A DNA stretch of 11,835 nt from CAVPRW01 sp046727435 [NCBI: bacterium]. Lineage in GTDB: Bacteria; Tectomicrobia; Entotheonellia; J063. The DNA is taken from positions 1-11,835 of the forward strand of contig JBKPCR010000063.1 in assembly GCA_046727435.1 (NCBI GenBank), given 5' to 3'. The notes beneath the pieces are model-generated. The model saw only the letters and a program-made list of their open reading frames with translations, had not been told where the DNA came from and did no database searches. A program made the position numbers and the translations under genes. Position 1 is the first letter of the stretch. Each line of letters opens with the position of its first letter. Positions 5,052 to 11,835 of the stretch are shown one piece after another.

Positions 5052-6110
5052 TCACTGGGACGCGGTGCCCAATTGGTCGAGCACCCGCATGAATGGCCCC
5101 CGATCGACCAACTGTGCGAGGTCGGGCTCTTGATCCTTTAGCAACCCTAGCGACTTCATCCTGGTGATCGTATATGTGAGCCGCGCCAGTTCAAGGCCGT
5201 CGTTGACGGGAAAGACCTGATTACGCACTAGCAGCACCTCATAAGTCTTGTCGATCACGCCAGCGTTGAAGCCGGTGGCTTCGGCAGCGATCCTGACCGT
5301 GCCAGCCCGATTCTGGTACATCAAGCGATGGGATTGGGTGAGCGCGGTTAGAAAGCGGCTGGCCAGATCGGGATGTTTGGCTAGCCAATTCTTGCTCACA
5401 AAGTATGTACCGTAGAAATAGTTGGGCTCGACCTCATGCAAATCGACGAGGACATGGAACCGTGTATCGCGCGCCAAAATCTCCATTGCCTGCTCGGTCT
5501 GGAGGATCGCCGAGTGAATCTGGCCGCTGATTAACCCTTGAATATAGCCGGGCGCGGATACCGGAATATAGTGCACGTCCTTTGCACTTAATTGGGCACT
5601 TTCGAGCACCATGCGGGTCATCACCTCGCGAAAGGCGCCCACGTCCTGGATGCCAGCGTTCTTGCCACGGAGCTGCGCGGCAGAAGTAATCGTCTTCGGC
5701 GTTACCATTGAGACGGTGAGGCGGTTGGCATATGTCCCGATGATCGCAAGATTGCCGCCTGCCACCGAGGCGTTGACCACTGGTTCGATACTGGCGCCGC
5801 CGATCGCGACATCATCGGCCACCACGGCCTGCACCACTTTTACCCCTGAATCGAAGTTCTGGATGCTGACGTCGAGAGCTTGCTGCTTGAACAGGCCCAG
5901 TTCCTGGGCAACCACCACATCTATGTTGGCGAAGCTGGTTTTGCCGGTCGGCAGCCCAATTCTAATCTTGGCCGGTGTCAGCGTGGACACAGGCGAGGCA
6001 GCGTCACCCGTCGGGATGAACACCACACGACCAGCACGTGGTGCGCTCCCGCACATCACCGCTAGGATAGTGAGCACGACGCCAACACCAACAGCCCGCA
6101 CCTGTTGCAT
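5052..6110 (-). CDS. ABC transporter substrate-binding protein, NMT1/SsuA-like (nitrate/sulfonate/taurine type)
   Basis: The 352-residue product is an exported solute receptor. Residues 1-26 are a signal peptide: MQQVR, a hydrophobic AVGVGVVLTILAVM core, then SAPRAG. The Cys after AVM does not sit in a proper lipobox, so a soluble periplasmic form is more likely than a lipoprotein. The mature part shows the NMT1/THI5-like pattern: KIRIGLPTG, then VVAQELGLFKQQALDVSI (about 66-83), GVKVVQAVVADDVAIGG (the usual G-x-x-x-x-A-L-x-x-G-x-x-D region), SAAQLRGKNAGIQ and YFVSKNWLAKHPD. Start ATG 6110 is supported by an AGGAGG site that overlaps the permease stop codon; longer frames upstream lie inside the permease gene. 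It is the last gene of the dehydrogenase-ATPase-permease-receptor operon. Relatives bind sulfonates, taurine, nitrate, pyrimidine precursors or aromatic acids; the ligand here cannot be assigned. Confidence 0.93.
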   Translation of the reverse strand: MQQVRAVGVGVVLTILAVMCGSAPRAGRVVFIPTGDAASPVSTLTPAKIRIGLPTGKTSFANIDVVVAQELGLFKQQALDVSIQNFDSGVKVVQAVVADDVAIGGASIEPVVNASVAGGNLAIIGTYANRLTVSMVTPKTITSAAQLRGKNAGIQDVGAFREVMTRMVLESAQLSAKDVHYIPVSAPGYIQGLISGQIHSAILQTEQAMEILARDTRFHVLVDLHEVEPNYFYGTYFVSKNWLAKHPDLASRFLTALTQSHRLMYQNRAGTVRIAAEATGFNAGVIDKTYEVLLVRNQVFPVNDGLELARLTYTITRMKSLGLLKDQEPDLAQLVDRGPFMRVLDQLGTASQ

Positions 6111-6120
6111 GAGATTCCTC

Positions 6121-6954
6121 CTAGGGAGAGGTTTGACGCCAACGCGAGATACGCGCTTCGGCCATTTCCAACGATGCTGTGCTGATAACCCCAAGCGCCA
6201 TAAGCACGACGACCGGCACAAACACGCGCGCCGTCTGAAAGGCATGGGCATTGGAGACAATGAGGTATCCCAGTCCGGAAATGGCGGTGTAGAACTCGGC
6301 GATGATGACCGCGATCAAGGCGCGGCCGATCGCCAGGCGGATGCCGGTCATGATGAACGGCAATGCCGACGCCAGGATCAGATCAGTCCACAGTCGGTAT
6401 TCCGTAGAACAAAACGCATGCGCCACCTCAATCAGGCGTGGGTCGACCTCGCGGACGCCCCGCTGCGTGTTGATGAGCACCGGAAAGACCGTGAACAGCA
6501 GTACGACCACGATTTTCGAGAAAGTACCAAAACCGAACCAGAGCACGAGGATGGGGACCAGCGCCACCATGGGCGTGGCATAAAGAGCCGTGACGGGGAT
6601 ATCCAGCAGCCCTGCGACCACCTGACTCCGACCGGCGAGCAGGCCGAGTCCGACCCCGACCAGTATGCCCAGGGCAAAACCGGTGGAGAGCACACTGAGG
6701 CTCTGGCCCAGGGCGCTCAGGAGCGTGCCATCGGCCAGCATGTCGATGGCGGCGCGAGCAATGGCCGTCGGATAAGTAAAGAGAATCGGGTTCGTGTTGC
6801 GCCCATACCATTCCCAGAGCGCCAATGTGATCGCCAGGGATGTGCCGCGGAGGCCCCACGTCATGCGGCGGTTCAGGTGCGTGCGCATTGGATGGCGGGT
6901 CGTACGCGCAGGTAAGGCAGGGGTTGGCGTGAGGTGACCAGCTGCTGTTTTCAC
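6121..6954 (-). CDS. ABC transporter permease, SsuC/TauC-like (BPD_transp_1)
   Basis: The 277-residue membrane protein has about six hydrophobic segments, for example SLAITLALWEWYG (39-51), VLSTGFALGILVGVGLGLLAG (88-108), MVALVPILVLWF (129-140), IVVVLLFTVFPVLI (148-161), LAIGRALIAVIIAEF (207-221) and VFVPVVVLMALGVI (244-257). Between segments four and five is the cytoplasmic EAA loop (176-199, EVAHAFCSTEYR through ASALP), which docks on the ATPase; its normally conserved Gly is Cys182. The GTG start at 6954 overlaps the ATPase stop by four bases (GTGA) and follows a GGAGG site 7 bases upstream, a classic translationally coupled pair. An ATG at codon 23 is an alternative start. It forms the inner-membrane pore of the importer with the neighbouring ATPase and binding protein. 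Confidence 0.94.
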   Translation of the reverse strand: MKTAAGHLTPTPALPARTTRHPMRTHLNRRMTWGLRGTSLAITLALWEWYGRNTNPILFTYPTAIARAAIDMLADGTLLSALGQSLSVLSTGFALGILVGVGLGLLAGRSQVVAGLLDIPVTALYATPMVALVPILVLWFGFGTFSKIVVVLLFTVFPVLINTQRGVREVDPRLIEVAHAFCSTEYRLWTDLILASALPFIMTGIRLAIGRALIAVIIAEFYTAISGLGYLIVSNAHAFQTARVFVPVVVLMALGVISTASLEMAEARISRWRQTSP

Positions 6955-7766
6955 GTGCCTCCCTCCACCGACAGTGTGGCGTGATCGCTCGCCTGGTGCA
7001 GCACATGGTCATCCTGGAGCGCCTCCCAAAGCTGGCGGCGTAGCTGGGGATAGGTGGGATGGAAGCGGAGATCCTGCGGTGCGCGTGGGCGGGGGATCGG
7101 GACCTCCAGATGCAGGCGCACGTGTCCTGGGGTGCCGCCGAGCACGACGATATGATCGCCGAGCAAAATGGCTTCATCGAGGTCATGCGTCACCAGGATG
7201 GCGCTTGTCCAACGACGCTGCGGGTCCTCCCAGAGGCGGATCAACTCGCCATGAAGCGTCTCCCGCGTGATCGCATCGACAGCGCTGAACGGTTCGTCGA
7301 GCAACAACACCTCAGGGCGCACTGCCAGCGCCCGCGCCAGGCCAACGCGCTGCTGCATCCCGCCAGACAGTTCGTAGGGGTAACGCGCCGCATGTTCGGT
7401 CAGCCCCATGACATCCAGCAGGCGCGTGACGACGCCGCTCTCGTCCCGACGTCCCTGGACCGACAGCCCATAGGCGATGTTTGCCCGTACCGTTTTCCAA
7501 GGAAACAGCCCGAAATGCTGGAAGATCATGGCGATGCGAGGAGTGGGGCGAGTGATGGCGACGCCGTCGAGGAGGATACGACCGCTGCGGAGCGGCAGCA
7601 GACCGGCGACAGCTCGGAGCAACGTGGTCTTGCCACTCCCCGATGTCCCGACGATGCACAGTAGGTCGTGTTCATAGAGGGTTAGTGACACACCCTGCAG
7701 GACGATCCGTTCGCCGAAGGCCAGCGCAACCTGATCAAGGAGGATCTTCGCAGTGCGTGAGCTCAT
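6951..7766 (-). CDS. ABC transporter ATP-binding protein, SsuB/TauB-like
   Basis: This is the energy-coupling subunit of the importer. Counting from a GTG six codons upstream (277 residues), all nucleotide-binding motifs are intact: Walker A GTSGSGKT (46-53), Q-loop FQHFGLFPW with Q89, signature LSGGMQQR (139-146), Walker B VLLLDE (159-164), D-loop SAVD (167-170) and switch His200 in VTHD. The FGLFPW after the Q-loop and the LPLRSGRILLDG segment fit the nitrate/taurine/sulfonate subfamily. The start is given at ATG 7766 (271 residues), which places the family-like ILLDQVALAF near the N-terminus and has a GAGGG 11 bases upstream; GTG 7784 with a weaker site is possible. It lies below the dehydrogenase gene and overlaps the permease by four bases. 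Confidence 0.95.
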   Translation of the reverse strand: MSSRTAKILLDQVALAFGERIVLQGVSLTLYEHDLLCIVGTSGSGKTTLLRAVAGLLPLRSGRILLDGVAITRPTPRIAMIFQHFGLFPWKTVRANIAYGLSVQGRRDESGVVTRLLDVMGLTEHAARYPYELSGGMQQRVGLARALAVRPEVLLLDEPFSAVDAITRETLHGELIRLWEDPQRRWTSAILVTHDLDEAILLGDHIVVLGGTPGHVRLHLEVPIPRPRAPQDLRFHPTYPQLRRQLWEALQDDHVLHQASDHATLSVEGGT

Positions 7767-7857
7767 GCGTCGGGCATCCCTCACCTGACCCTGTACGACA
7801 CGCCCTCATTATACGTGATGCCATTGGAGCTGCGCGCCTAGCTGAGCCTTGGGTGCG

Positions 7858-8958
7858 CTAGGGAGTGATGACAATCTTGATCGGATCGCCGTCGCGCTCG
7901 CGCATGACGCGAAAGGCCTCGGCGATTGCCTCCAAGGAAAACTCGTGAGTCACCAGCTCCGCCCCGCGCAGGCGTCCCTGGCCGGCCAGAGAGACGGCGC
8001 GTTTGACGTTATTGCCCCCTTCACCACGTGTGGTGTAGATGGTGATATCGCCGCGCACCACCGCACTTAGGTCTAGGGTGACCGGCTGCGGGTAGAAGGC
8101 GACGACGAGGATCTTGCCGCCACGCTTGGTCACCTGGACACACTGTTGTGGCGTCTCAACGGCCCCAGAACACTCGATTGCCATGTCGACGCCGGCGTCG
8201 TCGGTCAGCTCCTGAATCGTGGCGACCGGGTCGCACTCACGCACATTGATGATGTGGTCGGCGCCAAAGCGTTGGCCCATTTCCAGACGACTGATCCGTG
8301 TGCCCACTAGGAAGATGCGGCCGGCTCCCAGCTCTTTGCAGGCCTGGACCGTCATCAATCCTACCGGGCCAGGGCCAAAAATGGCGATGTCATACCCCAC
8401 AATGTACCCGCCGGCTGCGTCGAGGCCATACAGACCGGTGCCGGCGGTGGTCAGCAGCACTGCATCCTTGAAGGATACTTGAGGGGGTATCTTGTAGAGC
8501 GCGCTGACATGGTGCAGCACATACTCGGCAAAGCCTCCATCGGCGGTCATGCCGGTGGCGCGATGGCCCTTGGTCGCGTTGCCATACTGCAGGCAGGCGG
8601 TGTAGCGGCCGATGAGGCAATTATCACAGCGGCCACACCCATGATGCGCTTCAATGCACACCCGGTCCCCGACAGCGACTTCATCGACCGTCTCGCCCAG
8701 GGCCACCACTGTCCCCGTCCACTCATGTCCGGGCGTGAAAGCGCCATAGGGTGGAGTCAGCGGGAAATGTCCGTCATAGATCTTCAGGTCGGTGCCACAT
8801 GTCCCACACATCGCGACCTTGACCAGCACTTCGCCAGCGCCAGGCCACGGCACGGGGCGATTGATCTGGCGGATGTCCCTCGGACCGAAGAGGACCGCCG
8901 CCCGCATCGTATCGGGGATCGTCTCCTGGGTCGGTGGGGCATCGAGTGTCACTGTCAT
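7858..8958 (-). CDS. Zinc-dependent medium-chain alcohol dehydrogenase (threonine/sorbitol dehydrogenase-like)
   Basis: The 366-residue product should oxidise a secondary alcohol or polyol, or reduce the ketone, using NAD(P). Visible are the catalytic zinc site (C54 in GTCGTD, H78-E79 in PGHEW), the structural zinc Cys quartet C108, C111, C114 and C122 (CGRCDNCLIGRYTAC), and the Rossmann motif GPGPVG (195-200). The acidic residue usually ending the second Rossmann strand is replaced by GTR (219-221), which suggests a preference for NADP over NAD (inference). Start ATG 8958 has a GGAGG site 6 bases upstream; the frame stays open to 9270, but those residues do not resemble the family. It is the first gene of the operon, 91 bases above the ATPase, which links it to metabolism of the imported solute. 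Threonine 3-, sorbitol and inosamine dehydrogenases are all possible relatives. Confidence 0.94.
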   Translation of the reverse strand: MTVTLDAPPTQETIPDTMRAAVLFGPRDIRQINRPVPWPGAGEVLVKVAMCGTCGTDLKIYDGHFPLTPPYGAFTPGHEWTGTVVALGETVDEVAVGDRVCIEAHHGCGRCDNCLIGRYTACLQYGNATKGHRATGMTADGGFAEYVLHHVSALYKIPPQVSFKDAVLLTTAGTGLYGLDAAGGYIVGYDIAIFGPGPVGLMTVQACKELGAGRIFLVGTRISRLEMGQRFGADHIINVRECDPVATIQELTDDAGVDMAIECSGAVETPQQCVQVTKRGGKILVVAFYPQPVTLDLSAVVRGDITIYTTRGEGGNNVKRAVSLAGQGRLRGAELVTHEFSLEAIAEAFRVMRERDGDPIKIVITP

Positions 8959-9010
8959 AACGTCCTCCGCATCTGAGGGCCTAGTCACCCTCGGATACAG
9001 TCTCCGGCTC

Positions 9011-9250
9011 TCATAAGGCCTTATACAGGGGCACGAGTTGGTCAGCAAGACTCTTGTCATACATCTACGCATAGACGTTCTCGGCTGAGGCGGCGCCATT
9101 GTAGCTACCGGCCGGCGGCATGTCAATTTCAGCGTCGCACACCAGCGAGTTATTGGCGAGGAGTGGGGCTTGACCTGCGGGCAACGCCCATGGTAGAAAT
9201 GACTCCTGTGGATACTCGGAACCCGCCCATGTGGGCGTCTGCTGGAGGTT
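9011..9250 (-). pseudogene. Possible remnant of an unidentified protein gene upstream of the dehydrogenase
   Basis: A minus-strand frame reads through AGSEYPQESFLPWALPAG, APLLANNSLVCDAEIDMPP and AGSYNGAASAENVYA, meets an in-frame TAG at 9065-9067, and continues in the same frame with MYDKSLADQLVPLYKAL to a TGA at 9011-9013. Composition and the clean continuation past the TAG look like the tail of a real protein broken by one nonsense change. No ribosome binding site or N-terminal domain was found and the family was not recognised. It overlaps the upstream part of the longest GNAT frame on the other strand, so at most one of them is coding there. Chance is a real alternative. Confidence 0.28.
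9020..9048 (-). promoter_or_regulatory. Candidate promoter of the dehydrogenase-transporter operon, with a palindrome over the -10 box
   Basis: On the minus strand TATAAG (9020-9025, 5 of 6 matches to TATAAT) lies 17 bases after TTGCTG (9043-9048, 3 of 6 matches). Transcription would begin near 9013, about 55 bases before the ATG. A perfect 12-base palindrome, ATAAGGCCTTAT, covers 9013-9024 and overlaps the -10 box, so it could be an operator. The -35 box is weak, so the promoter may need an activator. Confidence 0.35.
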
Positions 9251-9303
9251 TGCCTGGGGCCAGGGTTCATGGCAGGGCTCCTTCAAACACCGGATGGAGA
9301 ACT

Positions 9304-10245
9304 GTGACACCGCTCGGCGACGTTCAAGTAGTGGACCTCTGCACTGTCACCGCCCCCGAGCTGGATGACCTCTGGCAGTATGAAGTGCGCCTGTGGCATG
9401 ACCGGCTTCTCTGGGACGTTTCGGGTGCCTTTGCCGCACTGCGCCGTATTGTGGGGCGCGGTGGCTTGCCAGGCAAGGCTGTGCGGGTACACGATCGGAC
9501 GGTCGGCTACACGTATTATGGGATAGATGGGCATCTCGGGGTGGTTGCCGGTCTGGTCGTCTTGCCAGATTGGAGTCGCAGTGATGTCGGGGAAACGCTC
9601 CTCAAGAACACCATTCATGAGATGCAACGGCAGGGGGTGTCACGCATCGAAAGCCGTTTCATATCTGCCGATTGTCCTTGGCTTGGGGCGGCGCTTGAGG
9701 CCGAAGGGTTCCAGAGCTATTGGCGCGAGTTCCTCCGCTGCGAACTGCGTCCATCGCGATGGCCTGGGCGCATTCTAGCGTTGGTGTCCTTGGAGCCATG
9801 GCAAGAAACCCACCTCGGCGAAGCCGCGGCGATTCTGCAGGCGGCCTATGCCGGCGGTATTGAAGCCGAGATTCTCGCTCTCTATCGCAGCATGGATGGC
9901 TGCCGTACCGTACTCGATAATATCGTAAACCAGGGCAGTTGCGGTGTTCTCGTTCCCGAAGCTTCAGCGATAGCTCAGAACCGAGGGCGAAGCCTCGGCT
10001 TCGTTGTGGTCACGGAAGTGGCCCCCCGACAGGGACATTTGCCCCAGGTAGCCGTGCTGCCTGAATACCAACGTCAAGGCATTGGTCGAGGGCTCCTGGA
10101 CTACAGCTTGCGGCAACTGGCCGAAGGCGGATTCGAGACTCTTTCCCTGATCGTCAGCCGTGCGAACGACCGAGCTCTCACGCTCTATCAGGCTATGGGC
10201 TTTCAATCCGTGCTAGCCTTCCCCGTAGGCATCTGGGAGAGGTAA
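9304..10245 (+). CDS. GNAT-family N-acetyltransferase with two tandem GNAT domains
   Basis: The protein (313 residues from the chosen GTG) carries two acetyltransferase folds. The C-terminal domain (about 155-311) has a good acetyl-CoA motif A, QVAVLPEYQRQGIGRGLL (248-265), with the pyrophosphate loop QRQGIGRG, and the motif B region ANDRALTLYQAMGF (287-300), so it should be the active one. The N-terminal domain (about 8-148) keeps the shape (VAGLVVLPDWSRSDVGETLL, 81-100, and CPWLGAALEAEGF) but its loop lacks the second Gly of the RxxGxG/A pattern and is probably degenerate. The start is uncertain: GTG 9304 has only a GGAG four bases upstream but begins where family similarity begins; the frame is open back to GTG 9163. 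It diverges from the dehydrogenase operon. The acceptor substrate is unknown. Confidence 0.85.
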   Translation: MTPLGDVQVVDLCTVTAPELDDLWQYEVRLWHDRLLWDVSGAFAALRRIVGRGGLPGKAVRVHDRTVGYTYYGIDGHLGVVAGLVVLPDWSRSDVGETLLKNTIHEMQRQGVSRIESRFISADCPWLGAALEAEGFQSYWREFLRCELRPSRWPGRILALVSLEPWQETHLGEAAAILQAAYAGGIEAEILALYRSMDGCRTVLDNIVNQGSCGVLVPEASAIAQNRGRSLGFVVVTEVAPRQGHLPQVAVLPEYQRQGIGRGLLDYSLRQLAEGGFETLSLIVSRANDRALTLYQAMGFQSVLAFPVGIWER

Positions 10246-10279
10246 AAACGGATGATCCTAAATCCGGGTTCTACGAGGT

Positions 10280-10347
10280 AGGTCCAGAGCCGATTCTCTC
10301 TCCGGCGCTGAGCGAGAGAGAGGGGGAGAGGAGGGAAAGGGAGACCT
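10280..10347. repeat. Purine-rich palindrome after the GNAT gene
   Basis: TCTCTCTC (10295-10302) pairs with GAGAGAGA (10314-10321) around an 11-base GC-rich loop. The stem is followed by a purine run to about 10343, and outer AGGTC (10280-10284) and GACCT (10343-10347) form a weak inverted repeat. It begins 35 bases after the GNAT stop codon, so it may act as a terminator, although no T-run follows. The CTCTC/GAGAG composition resembles the element at 2358-2429. Confidence 0.35.
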
Positions 10348-10378
10348 GAACACAACCGCACAAAAGACGGACGGAGCG

Positions 10379-10426
10379 CTGTCAAGCAGGTAACGCTTGA
10401 CAGTGACTAGGGTGTCCGAGTATCCT
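10379..10426 (+). promoter_or_regulatory. Palindromic operator overlapping a plus-strand promoter candidate
   Basis: CTGTCAAGC (10379-10387) and GCTTGACAG (10395-10403) form a perfect 9-base inverted repeat with a 7-base centre. The right arm contains a perfect -35 box TTGACA (10397-10402), followed after 18 bases by TATCCT (10421-10426, 4 of 6 matches to the -10 consensus). By symmetry the left arm carries the same -35 sequence on the other strand. A dimeric regulator bound here would cover the -35 box. The nearest downstream gene is the DUF1800 gene, nearly 400 bases away. Confidence 0.4.
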
Positions 10427-10818
10427 GGTTCATTATCGGGAATGATTCGCATTAGCTCCAATCAGGCGGCCCCGAGAGCGGCAAAGGGACGGTCCGAAGT
10501 AGAGTGTGCTGTCACCTCATGCATCATGGCTCTCCAGTTGAGAAATAGGTCGAGGGTCGCTTGGTCCCTAACACCTGTTGTATATCTCACCCTGAAGATG
10601 TTGCGCTGGGGAGAATTAGCTTCGCGCAGGGACGTAGGTGCAGCACACGACGTTCTTCGATTATCGGCGGTTCGGGCTAAGCAGCCTAGCCTGGCTGCCG
10701 AATGGGTTGGAGGTTGGAGTGTGAATACCTCGTCTACGGCGTTGCTGTAAAGGTCTGAACAGCAAGCCGCTTGACGTCGCCAGGGGCGTGATGCCCGTTC
10801 ACAAGGGAGGGAGGGCAT
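10427..10818. other. Long gene-free leader before the DUF1800 gene
   Basis: No convincing gene was found in these 392 bases. Two small hairpins are visible: GCAGCC (10681-10686) with GGCTGC (10693-10698), and GGGC (10784-10787) with GCCC (10793-10796); the second lies just before the AAGGGAGGGAGGG ribosome binding region. A minus-strand frame of 129 codons (10462-10851) overlaps the DUF1800 start and resembles nothing recognised. If the promoter near 10397 is used, this would be an unusually long untranslated leader. Confidence 0.5.
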
Positions 10819-11835
10819 ATGACTGACCAGAATGTTGCTCTGATGGCTCATCTCTTGCGCCGAGCTGGTTTTGGCGCAAGCCGTGCGGAAATCGAAGCCA
10901 AAGCGGCTCAGGGCTATGATGCGACGGTAGAAGAATTACTCAATCCTGAATCGCAGCCGGCCATCGAAGAAGACCTGATGTATCGCTGCCACCCAGCCTA
11001 TAACCATTCTGGCGCCATCCAGGTCAACGTCCAAGAGTGGGTGTATCGCATGATCAACAACCCCCGCCAGCTGCAGGAGAAGATGGCCCTTTTCTGGCAC
11101 ATGATCTTCTGCGCCGGCCACAGCAAGATCGACAGCGGGGAAGAGATGGCGCGCATGATCGCCATGTTCCGGGAGCATGGCATGGGCAACTTCCGGGACC
11201 TATTGATGCGCTTGTCCACCAGCCCTGCCATGATGTATTACCTGGACAACACCGAAAGCCACAGGGTTGCCATCAACGAAAACTATGGCCGCGAGCTGCT
11301 GGAGCTGTTCTCCTTGGGCGTCGGTAAGGACGAGGAGTTCAACTATAGCGAGGCTGACGTCAAAGTGTGCGCCCGCGCCTTTAGCGGTTGGAGCGTCGCA
11401 CCGGCCTATCCTCCCTTTCCCTATGGTCGTAGCCCGTGGGAGTTCCGCTATGATCCGGCCGACCACGATGATAGCGAAAAAACCTTCCTGGGTGAGACCG
11501 GTCGCTGGAATGGCGAGGATATCGTTAACCTCATCTGTAAGCAACCTGGCACGGCGCGGTTTCTCTCGCGGCACATGTACAACTTCTTCGTGGCCGACGA
11601 GGTGCCAGTGCCATCCTGGCGCATGACGCCGCCCAAGGATAAAGCGGCGATTGCAGCGCTGGAGAAGGCCTACTTCGACTCTGGCTATGAGATCAAGGCT
11701 ATGCTACGGACGCTGTTCACCTCTGACTTTTTCAAGGCGGATTCCGCTCGCTTTGCGCGCGTGGCAAATCCGGCGGAGATGGTCGCCGGCCTGATGCGTA
11801 CGGTGGGCGAGCACCGCGGCGAAATCAAGCCGGGC
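10819..11835 (+). CDS. DUF1800 family protein, N-terminal 339 residues (runs off the right edge)
   Basis: The frame is open from ATG 10819 to the window edge, with a GGGAGGGAGGG ribosome binding site just upstream. The family pattern is clear: HLLRRAGFGAS (11-21), NPRQLQEKMALFWHMIF (81-97), MMYYLDN (138-144), INENYGRELLELFSLGVG (152-169), ADVKVCARAFSGW (179-191), ADHDDSEKTFLG (214-225), WNGEDIVNLICKQPGTARFL (230-249) and the FFVADEVP stretch (256-263). DUF1800 proteins have no established biochemical role; they are typical of environmental bacteria and are usually encoded next to a DUF1501 (sulfatase-like) protein, which is expected just beyond the edge. Many members are exported, but this N-terminus shows no signal peptide. 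Full-length members have roughly 450-600 residues, so about two thirds is present. Confidence 0.95.
   Translation, partial: MTDQNVALMAHLLRRAGFGASRAEIEAKAAQGYDATVEELLNPESQPAIEEDLMYRCHPAYNHSGAIQVNVQEWVYRMINNPRQLQEKMALFWHMIFCAGHSKIDSGEEMARMIAMFREHGMGNFRDLLMRLSTSPAMMYYLDNTESHRVAINENYGRELLELFSLGVGKDEEFNYSEADVKVCARAFSGWSVAPAYPPFPYGRSPWEFRYDPADHDDSEKTFLGETGRWNGEDIVNLICKQPGTARFLSRHMYNFFVADEVPVPSWRMTPPKDKAAIAALEKAYFDSGYEIKAMLRTLFTSDFFKADSARFARVANPAEMVAGLMRTVGEHRGEIKPG

Noticed and set aside
6111-6260. Longer N-terminus for the binding protein
   Set aside because: It would overlap the permease gene by over 100 bases and place a signal peptide in the interior of the protein.
5611-6915. Plus-strand open frame of 434 codons antisense to the permease and binding-protein genes
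   Set aside because: It lies opposite two clearly homologous genes with ribosome binding sites; its translation is rich in Arg, His, Asp and Gln without any recognisable motif, as expected for the shadow of a GC-rich gene.
8959-9270. Longer N-terminus for the dehydrogenase
   Set aside because: The frame is open, but the ATG at 8958 has a strong GGAGG site and family-like sequence starts there; the upstream residues look unrelated.
10462-10851. Minus-strand frame of 129 codons in the DUF1800 leader
   Set aside because: It overlaps the DUF1800 start, no ribosome binding site was noted and no family was recognised; one stretch (LDLFLNWRAMMHEVT) looks protein-like but is too little to call a gene.
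1-11835. tRNA, rRNA, CRISPR arrays, complete insertion sequences, phage or plasmid genes
   Set aside because: None seen: no regularly spaced repeats, no transposase or integrase motifs and no tRNA-like fold noticed on either strand.

Overview
The window reads as chromosomal DNA from a GC-rich, probably uncultured Gram-negative-type bacterium. Shine-Dalgarno sequences are clear and recA is complete. The gene mix (luciferase-like flavin monooxygenases, a GntR/FCD regulator, a nitrate/sulfonate-type ABC importer, a zinc alcohol dehydrogenase, a tandem GNAT protein, DUF1800) suits environmental lineages such as Tectomicrobia, Rokubacteria or NC10-like bacteria. That placement is a guess from content and style; recA would settle it.

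Layout. All genes from 1 to 8958 are on the minus strand, so they read right to left. At 1-168 is the start of a small cupin-like gene, with its own predicted promoter at 239-267. Positions 348-2259 hold three luciferase-like monooxygenase (LLM) genes in one orientation. One is intact (1198-2259). The other two (586-1104 and 348-521) keep a ribosome binding site, a start and a family C-terminus but lack the middle. Above them lies a GntR/FCD regulator gene (2453-3148) with a strong predicted promoter and a textbook GntR-type operator just downstream of it. Next come recA (3579-4673) and a probable transport/catabolic operon transcribed in the order Zn-dehydrogenase (7858-8958), ABC ATPase (6951-7766), permease (6121-6954), periplasmic binding protein (5052-6110).

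The right end is on the plus strand: a two-domain GNAT acetyltransferase (about 9304-10245), a gene-poor stretch of about 570 bases containing a palindromic promoter/operator candidate, and the first 339 codons of a DUF1800 protein that runs off the window.

How the parts may work together (inference). The GntR regulator probably controls itself and the monooxygenase array below it. The dehydrogenase-transporter operon looks like uptake and oxidation of a small organic compound. The substrate of neither system can be read from sequence. The most unusual signals are the serial internal deletions in the LLM array, one with a strong palindrome at its joint; the GntR operator; a rearranged L2-loop tripeptide in RecA; and several long bulged hairpins between genes. 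No complete new multi-gene system is evident.
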